NCBI RefSeq assembly: GCF_038443385.1
Contig: NZ_CP151726.1
Span: 1 to 64,000 of the forward strand
DNA length: 64,000 nucleotides
From: Stieleria varia
Lineage (GTDB): Bacteria > Planctomycetota > Planctomycetia > Pirellulales > Pirellulaceae
Direction of reading: 5' to 3'
Under the pieces are notes generated by a model that was given only the letters and a program-made list of their open reading frames with translations, did no database searches and was not told where the DNA came from. Shown here one piece after another: positions 34,129 through 42,413 of the stretch (position 1 is the first letter of the stretch; each line of letters opens with the position of its first letter). The position numbers were made by a program, and so were the translations under genes.

Positions 34129-34773
34129 TTATGCGAAACAGACTGCCGTTTTGTGTTCGATACTCAATCGTGCGGCCTCGAACAATGAAATCCAAACGGT
34201 CTTCTCGATCCACAACCCTTCTTCGGATTCGGAATCCTTGTTGATCTTGTCAGCCTCTGCATCGGACAATTGACCATCATCAAGTGCAATGCCTAGCTTC
34301 GGGGCGATCCGCACAAGTTCTTCTAACAAGCGATAACTTGAACCAAGGAGACCGCCGGGAATGCGATCCTGATCCTTGTCGTCAATCATAACGTCGTTGA
34401 AGTCGATCGGCAGGTAAAATCCTTCAGCGTCGGAGTGACACAACAGGTGGCTAGACATCATACACATTTCTTCGTCGAGAATAGGATCTTCGGCTGGGTC
34501 ATCTCCATCCGGTGTGGGCGTAGGCATCCAGTCTGGATCATTTGTGACGCGGGCAAAAACGCGTCGCAAGTGATGCAAGAATGAGTACGGGTAGCTTAGG
34601 GTTGCAGCACGATTATGCATCCTCGGGAGGTGCTCAGGCTCATTGTGTTGCGGAAGGTTGTTTTCCGCGAGAACCTCATTGACCCTTGCAAGCGATTCGC
34701 GCGTCCATTCCGCGCCTTCGGGGTCATTTGCAATGAGGTCAGCGAGCATTCCAGTTTCGACGGCAAGTCCCAT
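34129..34773 (-). CDS. Unknown cassette protein
   Basis: 214 residues from MGLAVETGMLADLIANDPEG. Acidic and soluble, with LGSSYRLLEELVRIAPKLGI and a stretch FYLPIDFNDVMIDDKDQDRI. The pattern LLxELxRIAxxLGI resembles large-genome integron or immunity-type proteins, but no named family is supported. Confidence 0.65.
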   Translation of the reverse strand: MGLAVETGMLADLIANDPEGAEWTRESLARVNEVLAENNLPQHNEPEHLPRMHNRAATLSYPYSFLHHLRRVFARVTNDPDWMPTPTPDGDDPAEDPILDEEMCMMSSHLLCHSDAEGFYLPIDFNDVMIDDKDQDRIPGGLLGSSYRLLEELVRIAPKLGIALDDGQLSDAEADKINKDSESEEGLWIEKTVWISLFEAARLSIEHKTAVCFA

Positions 34774-34792
34774 GTGCGGTCACCTCTTTGGC

Positions 34793-34882
34793 GCATAACG
34801 TCCGCCATCACCGAGGACGGCGAGTTGATTTTCCATTTGTAAACACGCGATGCCGTCCTTCGGTGGATGGCATGGTTATCCG
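34793..34882 (-). other. attC site
   Basis: AACGTCCGCCATCACCGAGG and GCCGTCCTTCGGTGGATGGC arms, end ATGGTTATCCG; right core reads GTTATGC on the sense strand. Confidence 0.85.
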
Positions 34883-35478
34883 CCTGCCTTTGTATCGGAG
34901 TCGAACCTAACCGATTCAAGAAACTCGCGAGTGCCGTCAGGGATTTCAGTCATTGAAAACGTTGTCGAGTACGAAACAGTGTACCAAATGGTGCCGTCGT
35001 CGACATGAATGCAGAAAGTCGGGATAGAGCTGAACCGATTGCTCGAGTTCACGACTAGGCCCTCCCATGCGGGGCGTCCGGCAAATGTCCGCGGTATAAA
35101 CTCTGCCTCATCGAAAGTGGGTTTCTGCCCCAGTCGGCGGACAGAAATTGACGCGCCGGCAGCACGGTTCAAGTATTGGTAAGGACGCATATAAAAGAAG
35201 CTGTACTGGTCCGGATCGGTCGCTCGGGACAGCAATGAGTTGTCATGTACGTCCCAATACTGTGGTCGAACAATCGAAACACCGAGTCCAGTATCGATTC
35301 GCCGGTACTGGTCCGGCGATGTCGGGAAAAGTTCGCCGGTAGCGCTGGATGCATTCTGCAACGCGGGCACAATCAGGAGTGAAAGCACAACGCAGCACGC
35401 GACTCCAACGACGAGTTTCGCCACAAGGCGACCGACGGTGATTCGAGAATCTCGCTTGTCTTCAGAATGCGTTGTCAC
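34876..35478 (-). CDS. Membrane-anchored protein of unknown function
   Basis: 200 residues from GTG at 35478 (VTTHSEDKRDSRITVGRL). One N-terminal transmembrane segment (VAKLVVGVACCVVLSLLIVP) is followed by an exported domain with GVSIVRPQYWDVHDNSLLSR and YSTTFSMTEIPDGTREFLES, a layout like small photosystem/PsbP-type or DUF1795-type surface proteins; that likeness is tentative. Upstream open frame belongs to a neighbouring cassette and is excluded. Confidence 0.6.
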   Translation of the reverse strand: MTTHSEDKRDSRITVGRLVAKLVVGVACCVVLSLLIVPALQNASSATGELFPTSPDQYRRIDTGLGVSIVRPQYWDVHDNSLLSRATDPDQYSFFYMRPYQYLNRAAGASISVRRLGQKPTFDEAEFIPRTFAGRPAWEGLVVNSSNRFSSIPTFCIHVDDGTIWYTVSYSTTFSMTEIPDGTREFLESVRFDSDTKAGG

Positions 35479-35487
35479 ATCTCTTTC

Positions 35488-35578
35488 GGATAACGGCGGC
35501 GTTGACCGAGCGACGCCATTGTGGTTTCCATGTTCATCCGCCCGATGCGTCGCTTCGGTCCAACGCATGGTTCTGTCG
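35488..35578 (-). other. attC site
   Basis: AACGGCGGCGTTGACCGAGC and GCGTCGCTTCGGTCCAACGC arms, end ATGGTTCTGTC. Near-identical sites at 39.43 and 40.96 kb. Confidence 0.85.
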
Positions 35579-35912
35579 TCTTCCGAGGCGGCACCGTACC
35601 GCCGGGATGCGACCATTGGATTGTATCGCATGCTCGGGCCACACTGCAATTCGAGCCCTGGATTCCGCTCCTGATTTTGCCCCGCCGACGATGTGGTCGA
35701 AGTCGAATGCTGAGGCCGGACCGTCACACGTGTTCCAATGGCAACAGATGATGATACGAATCCTGGATCGCCAGCACACGATCTCATGCACAACCGTTCG
35801 GCGAGAGGACGCGTTGCCGAAGTCAACAACATGCTGTCGGCCCCAAGATCTGCCAACTCATTCGACTGGTCGATCACTACATCGACACGCGACGATCGAG
35901 CACTGTAACGAC
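35579..35912 (-). repeat. Triplicated cassette body, copy 1
   Basis: About 335 bp shared with 39511-39840 and 41044-41379, each with the same attC on its 3' side. Several frames are open but indels between copies break every one, so no conserved protein is supported. One frame contains CDGPASAFDFDHIVGGAKSG, faintly like the DHI block of HNH nucleases. Probably a decayed gene copied with its attC. Confidence 0.7.
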
Positions 35913-36002
35913 AGAACGCCACCGATCACGGGGCGGCGACGAGAAAGTTTCCATTGTAAATCCGGCAGACTTCGCCGCTTCCGTGCATCGGATTGTTCGT
36001 CG
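35913..36002 (-). other. attC site
   Basis: AACGCCACCGATCACGGGGC with TTCGCCGCTTCCGTGCATCG and end GATTGTTCGTC. Confidence 0.8.
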
Positions 36003-36010
36003 ATGGCGAA

Positions 36011-36415
36011 TCATTGGACATTTCGGACTCTATTGATGTCAAGCACGTACTTGCCTTCACGGCTTGCTCCCGCAAGCTCCTCTTCCCAATAGAAGCCAAT
36101 CAGCGTTCCTGTCCTTTTTTCGAGTTCATGGTGACGATTCTGCATCTCCAACATCATGTACGAGCACTCGTTCCCAATCTCGTGAAACGCAATTTCAAAC
36201 TGCTGGACCTTTGCTGCGTCGAGGACGTAAATGTACGGACCATCTAAATTGATTGACGGTGCACTGTCTTTTTCGACGTCAATGCCGTTGACCTGCACTA
36301 GCGCGCCGGCTTCGAGTTCGTAGCGCCCCGGAGGCAACGACACAGAATAGCGAGCTAAGCCCATTACTGGGTCACCGATTGCGATCGAACCTGTCTCAAG
36401 CGTGAATTTAGACAT
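36011..36415 (-). CDS. Unknown cassette protein
   Basis: 134 residues from MSKFTLETGSIAIGDPVMGL. Strand-rich with VSLPPGRYELEAGALVQVNG and FEIAFHEIGNECSYMMLEMQ; the PPGRYELEAG block is typical of small beta-sandwich proteins and resembles a DUF4241-like arrangement, which I cannot confirm. Upstream open frame is attC sequence. Confidence 0.6.
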   Translation of the reverse strand: MSKFTLETGSIAIGDPVMGLARYSVSLPPGRYELEAGALVQVNGIDVEKDSAPSINLDGPYIYVLDAAKVQQFEIAFHEIGNECSYMMLEMQNRHHELEKRTGTLIGFYWEEELAGASREGKYVLDINRVRNVQ

Positions 36416-36433
36416 GCAGGGTGTCCCTGTTCG

Positions 36434-36740
36434 ACGAACGCAGAGATCACCCAGCCGCGGCGGTGGTCTCTTGTGGTACGTAACGACGACACCCGCGGCT
36501 TGGGTGCATCGACATGGATCATCGCGGTACAAGGAGCGACGGTTGGGAAGCATCGCCGCCCGTTGCCATTGTACCCCGTCAACTCGACCGTGGGTTAATC
36601 GAGATCTCCGCTCTGTCTCTGTCTCCACGCTGTACTCGAACGCTAGCCGCGCTGATCGGCACGGTTCAGCGGGGCCGCGCGAACGACTCACCACTTCAAA
36701 AACGTCAATTCGCGGCCTCCGTTGCAACCGATGGTTCCCC
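36434..36740 (-). repeat. Fused double-attC element, copy 2
   Basis: Left attC starts AACGCAGAGATCACCC and ends CATGGATCATCG; right attC starts GATCGGCACGGTTCAGC and ends CGATGGTTCC. Same altered inner triplets as copy 1. The insert keeps GGTACAA and TTGTACC, but the GAGCGACG arm is less well matched. Confidence 0.8.
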
Positions 36741-37637
36741 GCCCGAATCGCTAAATACGACCGCTACGTCCGGTCGTTTCTGCTTGAACGCGTTGAGACC
36801 AACGTCGGTCACTCGCGTACCCGTTAAACTCAAGCTCCTTAGTGAGGCAACCCCAGCAAGCGGAACTAAGGCTGCATCACCAATATTGGTATTGTCAAGG
36901 TACAGCACACGAAGATGCCGCAGTTTGCATAGTTCGCTGACTCCAGCGTTTGTGATCCCAGTGTTGTCGAGAAACAGCATCTGAAGTTTCGGGAATCCGG
37001 CAACGGTTAAGATCCCCTTGTCAGTGACGTCAGTGCCAATAATCACGAGGATTCGTAGTTTTCTCAACCCTTTGAGTTTCCCAATCCCTTCGTCCGAGAC
37101 CCGCAGGTTTTCAAGATAAAGTTCTTCAAGGCTTTCGAGGTTAGCAATTGAGGCGACACCTTCGTTCGTGACGTTCGTATCAGATAGGCTCAGCTCCTTG
37201 AGTTTCTGGAGCGACGAAAGTTCGTCCAACTTCTGATCGGTAATCCTCGTGTTGTGCAGATGCAGTGATTGAAGTTCTGTAAGCGTCGCGATTGTTGGCA
37301 GGCACGAGTCCGTGATTTCGGTACGGCCTAGAGTCAGTCGCTGCAAAGAACGCAGATTTGATATTTCCACAACACCACTTGCCTCAATGGGTTGCCGGTT
37401 GAGATTCAACTCACGCAGCTTTGTATGGCTGGCCAGGAGACGCATGTCGTTGTTTTCGAAATCTGAAAACGCCGCGTTTACTTCGACGACTCGATTCCGG
37501 TCATCAACGCGCACAAAGGCACCGGTTTGGCGGATTGCTTCGACTCGGTCCTCCGCTGGGGCGACGCATTGCGTTAGAGCGACCGCAATAGCAACGGCGA
37601 TTGATGGCCAATTCGATGGTACGCAACGAAGGAACAT
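36705..37637 (-). CDS. Exported leucine-rich-repeat protein
   Basis: 310 residues from MFLRCVPSNWPSIAVAIAVA, a signal peptide, then about eight LRRs of 24 residues with the pattern LxxLxLxxTxITDxGLxxL (for example LKELSLSDTNVTNEGVASIA, LRVLYLDNTNIGDAALVPLA). This repeat type is frequent in planctomycete exported proteins and mediates protein binding. The alternative ATG at 37673 adds 12 residues. The C-terminal ~15 residues derive from attC. Confidence 0.8.
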   Translation of the reverse strand: MFLRCVPSNWPSIAVAIAVALTQCVAPAEDRVEAIRQTGAFVRVDDRNRVVEVNAAFSDFENNDMRLLASHTKLRELNLNRQPIEASGVVEISNLRSLQRLTLGRTEITDSCLPTIATLTELQSLHLHNTRITDQKLDELSSLQKLKELSLSDTNVTNEGVASIANLESLEELYLENLRVSDEGIGKLKGLRKLRILVIIGTDVTDKGILTVAGFPKLQMLFLDNTGITNAGVSELCKLRHLRVLYLDNTNIGDAALVPLAGVASLRSLSLTGTRVTDVGLNAFKQKRPDVAVVFSDSGGEPSVATEAAN

Positions 37638-37649
37638 GTTTTCAGTCGG

Positions 37650-37738
37650 GGAACGACCGGCGTCACCGAGCACGGCCTATGTGGCTTCCATTTGTAACAA
37701 TCACATGCCGTGCTTCGCGTGCACGCCATGGTTACCCG
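37650..37738 (-). other. attC site
   Basis: AACGACCGGCGTCACCGAGC with GCCGTGCTTCGCGTGCACGC and end ATGGTTACCC. Confidence 0.8.
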
Positions 37739-38198
37739 CATCTTCGATTGGCCCAATGCCATAAACGACAATGGATTCAATGTACGGGCAGCTAGTAAAC
37801 GCGTGCGCAATCGTCGCACCCAAGATCCTGAGTTTAGCATTGTGTTGTGATCGATGCACGAGTCGATGGAATAACTCGTGGCGAAAGCCAGCGTGAAATT
37901 CAAACATGTTGTCGTCGTCCGCTGCGTCGTCGCTGCCGATCCATTGAACGTACAGGTGGCATTTCCACTGGTCAATTTTGAAGTCGGCGTACCACCCGTG
38001 GTCACATGGTTGTGAGCAATCCAAATCGGCTACCGTAGGGTCCGACCGAAGCAAACGGCACACTGCGGTCATCAATGGACGTGTTGCAAGGTGCTGCCAC
38101 TCCTCACCGAAATCAACAGAGAAGAGAGGATTGGGTGCGTCCGCGATTTCGTCGTCGTCCGGTATGTCACCTGTCCAACAGAAGTCGCCGTGAATCAT
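37701..38198 (-). CDS. Unknown cassette protein
   Basis: 165 residues, MIHGDFCWTGDIPDDDEIAD onward. Soluble, acidic at the front, with FKIDQWKCHLYVQWIGSDDA and a C-terminal VVYGIGPIEDAGNHGVHAKH; the final ten residues are encoded by attC DNA. No family recognised. Confidence 0.6.
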   Translation of the reverse strand: MIHGDFCWTGDIPDDDEIADAPNPLFSVDFGEEWQHLATRPLMTAVCRLLRSDPTVADLDCSQPCDHGWYADFKIDQWKCHLYVQWIGSDDAADDDNMFEFHAGFRHELFHRLVHRSQHNAKLRILGATIAHAFTSCPYIESIVVYGIGPIEDAGNHGVHAKHGM

Positions 38199-38240
38199 TG
38201 GAGCTCATCTGTCGGCGAAAATTGCGACCAACATCTGTCG

Positions 38241-38332
38241 GGTAACGTCCGGGATCAGCGGGTGGCGGGAGTTGACATTGATCTCACCAAAAAACGCACC
38301 ACCGCCACTCCGTTGCATCCCATGGTTCGTCG
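38241..38332 (-). other. attC site
   Basis: AACGTCCGGGATCAGCGGGT with CCGCCACTCCGTTGCATCCC and end ATGGTTCGTCG. Confidence 0.8.
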
Positions 38333-38357
38333 TGTTTTGTGAGAGCGGCGAACGGCT

Positions 38358-39218
38358 CTAACGTAGCCAACCATCCCGCACGAGTTGTGACCGTTCTATT
38401 GTTTCACCGCCATTTGCAGTTAGCAAGTCTCGTACAAGGCCTGGCGGTATATTCGGGTTCAGATGAAAAACCGCGCCGTCAGCGAATGCGACCAGAGGGC
38501 CAATCTTACGTGGACTTGAGATACCTGGGCCGACGGGGTCGTTTACCACGAAAGTCATGTCTTCGAATCGTATGTCGATAGGTTGTGACCAGTATGCGTC
38601 AACCGAATGTGATTCAGCAATCACAATCGTGTTCTCGGCACCGTCGTGAATATCGGCGGAAGTAATCGAATGGTCGTCCGGCCACGCCGTTTCGTTGCCG
38701 ACAATGGCAAAAAAATGAACACGGAAGCTAGACTTGTTATTCGTCTCTGCGTCGCGAAAAGGCCATGCATAGTCGATCGGCCCGTCATACGGCCCCATGG
38801 TTTTTATTAGTGGAGCTCCAGTGTCGTCGACCGGAGACGCATCAATGTGTACGTCAAGCCCGTGTGCAAGCCGAATATTTGAGGGACCATCCCATGGCTC
38901 ATCCCATCGATAAAGTTGATCAACGGCGGCAAGGGATGGTGTAATCAGCGTTCGCCAGCTGTGTTCTGGTCGGCCGTTGTGATCGACAATGGCGTGTGGC
39001 GGAAGCTGGTCGTACGCAGCAGCATAATTCTGGATACCAAGCATCACTTGGCGAAGATTGTTGCGGCTGGACATGATGCGTGCGACACGCGAAGAGTGAC
39101 CGACGGCCGTTGCGAAACCGATCGCAAGTCCACAAACGGCGATGATTGCGATGACCAGGAGATAGTGTCGAGAGTTTAGGCGTTTGATGAAACTATCCTC
39201 GACGAACGCAGAGATCAC
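38358..39218 (-). CDS. DUF1559 pilin-like planctomycete protein
   Basis: 286 residues. A transmembrane helix (YLLVIAIIAVCGLAIGFATA) is followed by RNNLRQVMLGIQNYAAAYDQ, LPPHA and HSWRTLITPSL, the hallmark of DUF1559 (prepilin-like, SBP_bac_10) proteins greatly expanded in planctomycetes. The expected N-terminal methylation motif is absent or replaced. No ATG lies ahead of the helix; the best start is the GTG at 39218, inside the upstream attC. A lineage-specific gene here suggests local cassette formation. Confidence 0.75.
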   Translation of the reverse strand: MISAFVEDSFIKRLNSRHYLLVIAIIAVCGLAIGFATAVGHSSRVARIMSSRNNLRQVMLGIQNYAAAYDQLPPHAIVDHNGRPEHSWRTLITPSLAAVDQLYRWDEPWDGPSNIRLAHGLDVHIDASPVDDTGAPLIKTMGPYDGPIDYAWPFRDAETNNKSSFRVHFFAIVGNETAWPDDHSITSADIHDGAENTIVIAESHSVDAYWSQPIDIRFEDMTFVVNDPVGPGISSPRKIGPLVAFADGAVFHLNPNIPPGLVRDLLTANGGETIERSQLVRDGWLR

Positions 39219-39430
39219 CCAGCCGCGGCGGTGGTCTCTTGTGGTACGTAACGACGACACCCGCGGCTTGGGTGCATCGACATTGATCATCGCGGTACAA
39301 GGAGCGACGGCTGGGAAGCATCGCCGCCCGTTGCCATTGTACCGGTTGAACTCGACCGTGGGCAAATCGATCACTCTGATCAGTGCCTGCCTCCACTCTG
39401 CACTCGATCACTAGCCGCGTTGATCGGCGG
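39202..39430 (-). repeat. Fused double-attC element, copy 3 (left attC and insert)
   Basis: Same left attC and insert as the other copies, with CATGGATCATCG at the inner end. The insert ends GTTGATCGGCGG and runs directly into a different right attC (39425-39510), that of the triplicated cassette. Confidence 0.75.
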
Positions 39431-39510
39431 CGTTGACCGAGCGACGCCATTGTGGTGTCCATGTTCATCCGCCCGATGCGTCGCTTCGGTCCAACGCATG
39501 GTTCTGTCGT
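39425..39510 (-). other. attC site (right half of fused element)
   Basis: GCGGCGTTGACCGAGCGACG and GCGTCGCTTCGGTCCAACGC arms, end ATGGTTCTGTC. Left core reads ATCG instead of AACG. Confidence 0.75.
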
Positions 39511-39840
39511 CTTCCTTGGCGGCACCGTACCGCCGGGATGCGACCATTGGATTGTATCGGATGTTCAGACCGCACTGCAATTCGAGTCCTGGATTCCGCT
39601 CCTGATTTTGCCCCGCCGACGATGTGGCCGAAGTCGAATGCCGATGCCGGACCGTCACACGTGTGCCAATGGGAACAAGTGGTTCGAGCATCCGGTCGAC
39701 CACACTCCATTTGACGCGCAACGGTTCAGCGAGAGAACGCGCGGCCGAAGCCGACGTGCTGCTGTCGGCCCCATGATCTGCCAACTCATTCGATTGGTCG
39801 ATCGCTACATCGACACGCGACGATCGAGCACTGTAACGAC
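39511..39840 (-). repeat. Triplicated cassette body, copy 2
   Basis: Matches 35579-35912 over most of its length but is the most diverged copy, for example around 39680-39780. No frame is shared by all copies. Confidence 0.7.
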
Positions 39841-39932
39841 AGAACGGTAGACATCACGGGGGACGGAGAGTGAACTATCCATTGCAAGAAACGCCGCAAG
39901 CCGTCCTCCCGTGCATGTCATGGTTCTGGCTT
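39841..39932 (-). other. attC site
   Basis: AACGGTAGACATCACGGGGG with GCCGTCCTCCCGTGCATGTC and end ATGGTTCTGGC. Confidence 0.8.
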
Positions 39933-39996
39933 TTTTGCGGCGGATACCTACCGACCATCGGACGGCACGTGCACCAATATATCACAGTCAATCTTC

Positions 39997-40335
39997 CTAT
40001 GGCGTCGACGGCGTCCACGTGTTTCGACCGTCTTGATAGCGATATGGCGCGCCGCCAGCAGATTTCATGTTGTACGAGATGTAGTAGCTCGCGTATTGCC
40101 ACCAATCGTGTTCATGGTCCTCATCTACCGTAAACGTCTCGACCGGTTCCGTTGTCTCTGAAGAGAATCGCCACCATCGAAACTCGCGAACAATCCGGCG
40201 GCAGTTGCCACACAAGTGACACGACTCAAGTCGCGTTTCCCGGTGGTGGGGTGTTGGCGGCATCAACGCCACAAGAACCGCGAGCATCACTCCGATGACG
40301 AGCCATTCGATTTTGGTCGGTCGGGCAAGTCGCAT
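39997..40335 (-). CDS. Membrane-anchored protein with CxxC motif
   Basis: 112 residues. An N-terminal transmembrane helix (IEWLVIGVMLAVLVALMPP) precedes CHLCGNCRR, a two-cysteine-pair motif that may bind a metal, and WWRFSSETTEPVETF. Function unknown. The ATG at 40335 gives a basic head MRLARPTK ahead of the helix, as expected for a membrane anchor. Confidence 0.65.
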   Translation of the reverse strand: MRLARPTKIEWLVIGVMLAVLVALMPPTPHHRETRLESCHLCGNCRRIVREFRWWRFSSETTEPVETFTVDEDHEHDWWQYASYYISYNMKSAGGAPYRYQDGRNTWTPSTP

Positions 40336-40377
40336 TGATGCTCACGATTTGTGGTCGGCTTACCTGCGTATCAGCCA

Positions 40378-40464
40378 GAACGTCAGCCGTCACCGAGGAC
40401 GGGCGAAAGATTAACCACTTTACAACCGTCGACTCCCGTCCTTCGGTGCACGGCATGGTTCGCC
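40378..40464 (-). other. attC site
   Basis: AACGTCAGCCGTCACCGAGG and TCCCGTCCTTCGGTGCACGG arms, end CATGGTTCGCC. Confidence 0.8.
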
Positions 40465-40473
40465 ACCCTGCCG

Positions 40474-40932
40474 TTAGTCTATGCGAACGTCAACGCCGCC
40501 AGCTACGAGCCGTTCAATAATCTGGTCATTCGCGTCGCTCGGTTTAACGTAGAATGAGTCCGCGCGGAACGTCTTCAGCGACCTGCATTCTAGCAGCAAT
40601 GAAAGGTCAAACGCACCTTCGTTTGTGACAGCGTGCACCCAAATCGATTCTAAGTTCGGTAGCAGCACCAGATCGTCAAATCGAGAAATGTACAATTCGT
40701 CGTTTTCTGCCCCCCACTCTGGATCAGCGAATAGGTACACATCATCACCGCCATCGGGGGAAAATCGTGTGAGCTGGCGTAGTAATTCATCCGTTAGGAC
40801 GACAGCTTCGAGCAATGCAATTCGGTCAGCAAACGCGTCTGACTCTGGCTCGTCGAAAACATCGGGCAAGTGCCCAACGCAATGAATTGCATCAATGCAA
40901 GCGAGTCGGAAGTTGCGGTCGGCAAACTGCAT
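40474..40932 (-). CDS. Unknown cassette protein, possible short LRR
   Basis: 152 residues from MQFADRNFRLACIDAIHCVG. The C-terminal half (LVLLPNLESIWVHAVTNEGA, LLLECRSLKTFRADSFYV) resembles one or two leucine-rich units. No full family match is claimed. The start at 40932 is the first ATG clear of the upstream attC; the in-frame upstream extension runs through the triplicated cassette and is rejected. Confidence 0.6.
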   Translation of the reverse strand: MQFADRNFRLACIDAIHCVGHLPDVFDEPESDAFADRIALLEAVVLTDELLRQLTRFSPDGGDDVYLFADPEWGAENDELYISRFDDLVLLPNLESIWVHAVTNEGAFDLSLLLECRSLKTFRADSFYVKPSDANDQIIERLVAGGVDVRID

Positions 40933-40955
40933 CGCGTCAAAGTATTCCCTGTAGG

Positions 40956-41043
40956 CGAACGGCGGCGTTGACCGAGCGACGCCATTGTGGTTTCCATGTT
41001 CATCCGCCCGATGCGTCGCTTCGGTCCAACGCATGGTTCTGTC
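40956..41043 (-). other. attC site
   Basis: AACGGCGGCGTTGACCGAGC and GCGTCGCTTCGGTCCAACGC, end ATGGTTCTGTC. Near-identical to 35.49 kb. Confidence 0.85.
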
Positions 41044-41379
41044 GAATTCCGTCGCGGCACCGTGCCGCTGGGATGCGACCATTGGATTGTATCGCATGCT
41101 CGGACCGAACTGCAATTCGAGCCCTGGTTTCGTTTCTGTTTTCGACCCGCCGACGATGTGGCCGAAGTCGAATGCCGAGGCCGGACCGTCACACGTGTGC
41201 CAATGGCAACAGATGATGATACGAGTCCTGGATCGCCAGCACACGATCTCATGCACAACAGTTCGGCGAGAGGACGCATTGCCGAAGTCAACAACATGCT
41301 GTCGGCCCCAAGATCTGCCAACTCATTCGACTGGTCGATCACTACATCGACACGCGACGATCGAGCACTGTAACGACAG
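41044..41379 (-). repeat. Triplicated cassette body, copy 3
   Basis: Close match to copy 1 (35579-35912), apart from small indels, including one near GTTTCGTTTCTGTTTTCGAC, that shift the reading frame. Confidence 0.75.
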
Positions 41380-41685
41380 AACGCAGAGATCACCCAGCCG
41401 CGGCGGTGGTCTTTTGTGGTACGTAACGACAACACCCGCGGCTTGGGTGCATCGACATGGATCATCGCGGTACAAGGAGCGACGGTTGGAACCAGCGTCG
41501 CTCAATGCCATTGTACCCGGTCAACTCGACCGTGGGTTCATCAAGAACTCCGCTCCGTCTCTGCCTCCACGCTGCACTCGATCACTAGCCGCGCTGATCG
41601 GCACCGATCAGCGGGTCCGCGGGTTTGATTTTCCACTTCAAAAACGTCAGCTCGCGGACTCCGTTGCATCGGATCGTTATCCGCC
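41378..41685 (-). repeat. Fused double-attC element, copy 4
   Basis: Left attC AACGCAGAGATCACCC ends CATGGATCATCG; insert with matched GAGCGACG/CGTCGCTC arms; right attC starts GATCGGCACCGATCAGCGG and ends GGATCGTTATCC. It is the most intI-proximal attC structure apart from attI. Confidence 0.8.
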
Positions 41686-41694
41686 GTTGTAAAG

Positions 41695-42144
41695 TCAACG
41701 TACATCAAGTCGGAGAACAGGTATGGATGACGAACCGTCATTTCCTACTACAACATATGGATCACCGCGGCTCCATTCAGTATGGATATAGCGAGAAGCG
41801 GGACTGGGCTCGAGGTGAGGTTGGTAGCGACCGGGCGAAATTGGGTGATGCAGTAGAGCGACACCATCGTCTCGCGTCAAAAATCGGTGAAACCCGCCGT
41901 CACCTCCGTCCGCTCCGATCAGTGTCATGCCAACAAATACGCCTGCGACTGGCTCGCCAGTATCACGGGCTACAACCTTGAGTAAGGGTGGACCGCTTGT
42001 TTTTGACATCTCGCGAACGTCTGCTTCATGCCGTTCAGCTGGCGACCACATTGATCGCGGAAGTGGCGGTGACGGCTGACATCCGAGCGTACAGAGCAAG
42101 CATGCTGAAAAGCCAATAATGTATTGTGCGGGGAATCGAAGCAT
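41695..42144 (-). CDS. First cassette: lipoprotein of unknown function
   Basis: 149 residues. MLRFPAQYIIGFSACLLCTL then GCQPS gives a signal peptide with a lipobox ending in Cys22, so a lipid-anchored protein is expected. The body has LLKVVARDTGEPVAGVFVGM, similar to carboxypeptidase-regulatory-like or transthyretin-like beta folds. Nearest cassette to intI, thus presumably the most recently inserted and best placed to be expressed from an attI-side promoter. Confidence 0.65.
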   Translation of the reverse strand: MLRFPAQYIIGFSACLLCTLGCQPSPPLPRSMWSPAERHEADVREMSKTSGPPLLKVVARDTGEPVAGVFVGMTLIGADGGDGGFHRFLTRDDGVALLHHPISPGRYQPHLEPSPASRYIHTEWSRGDPYVVVGNDGSSSIPVLRLDVR

Positions 42145-42149
42145 TGAAA

Positions 42150-42260
42150 TTGGGTTTGCTCAGGTCCAGTCCATTCAGTCGGATAACTACTAAGTTAAAC
42201 CCTACTCACCCAGTGATATATTTGGATTTCGGGTAATATCAACTACTCAAGTAGCGGATA
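42150..42260 (-). other. Candidate attI site
   Basis: Lies between the first cassette and intI. GGATAAC at about 42180-42186 reads GTTATCC on the cassette strand, the same core as the attC at 35.49 kb, so this should be the attI/first-cassette crossover. Direct words TACTAAGTT and CTACTCAAGTAG nearby could be integrase-binding repeats. Confidence 0.55.
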
Positions 42261-42413
42261 ATACCTGAGAACGCTCGTCTCGTCAAGTTGAGTGATATGC
42301 ATTAAGATCACCCTACTCGCGGCATGTCTTCGGTTCGGCTGCCGCGCCGAATTGGGGGACTTGCGTCCAGTTTCCTTCTCTCGTTTCGCTCCATCTAAAT
42401 TTATAGGGTCAGC

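Larger units (their letters stand above)
20880..42260 (-). mobile_element. Chromosomal integron cassette array
   Basis: About 21 kb of mostly single-gene cassettes, nearly all read on the minus strand and each ending in an attC site of about 90 bp. On the plus strand an attC starts with AAC(G) and ends with GTT, between complementary arms. The tyrosine recombinase gene intI starts 150 bp to the right and points away, the standard integron layout, so the newest cassettes should be near 42 kb. About 25 cassettes are counted. Genes here are small and unlike the flanking housekeeping genes. Confidence 0.92.

Noticed and set aside
35534-35791. HNH endonuclease in the triplicated cassette
   Set aside because: Only a faint DHI-like match in one frame, and the frame is broken by indels in other copies.
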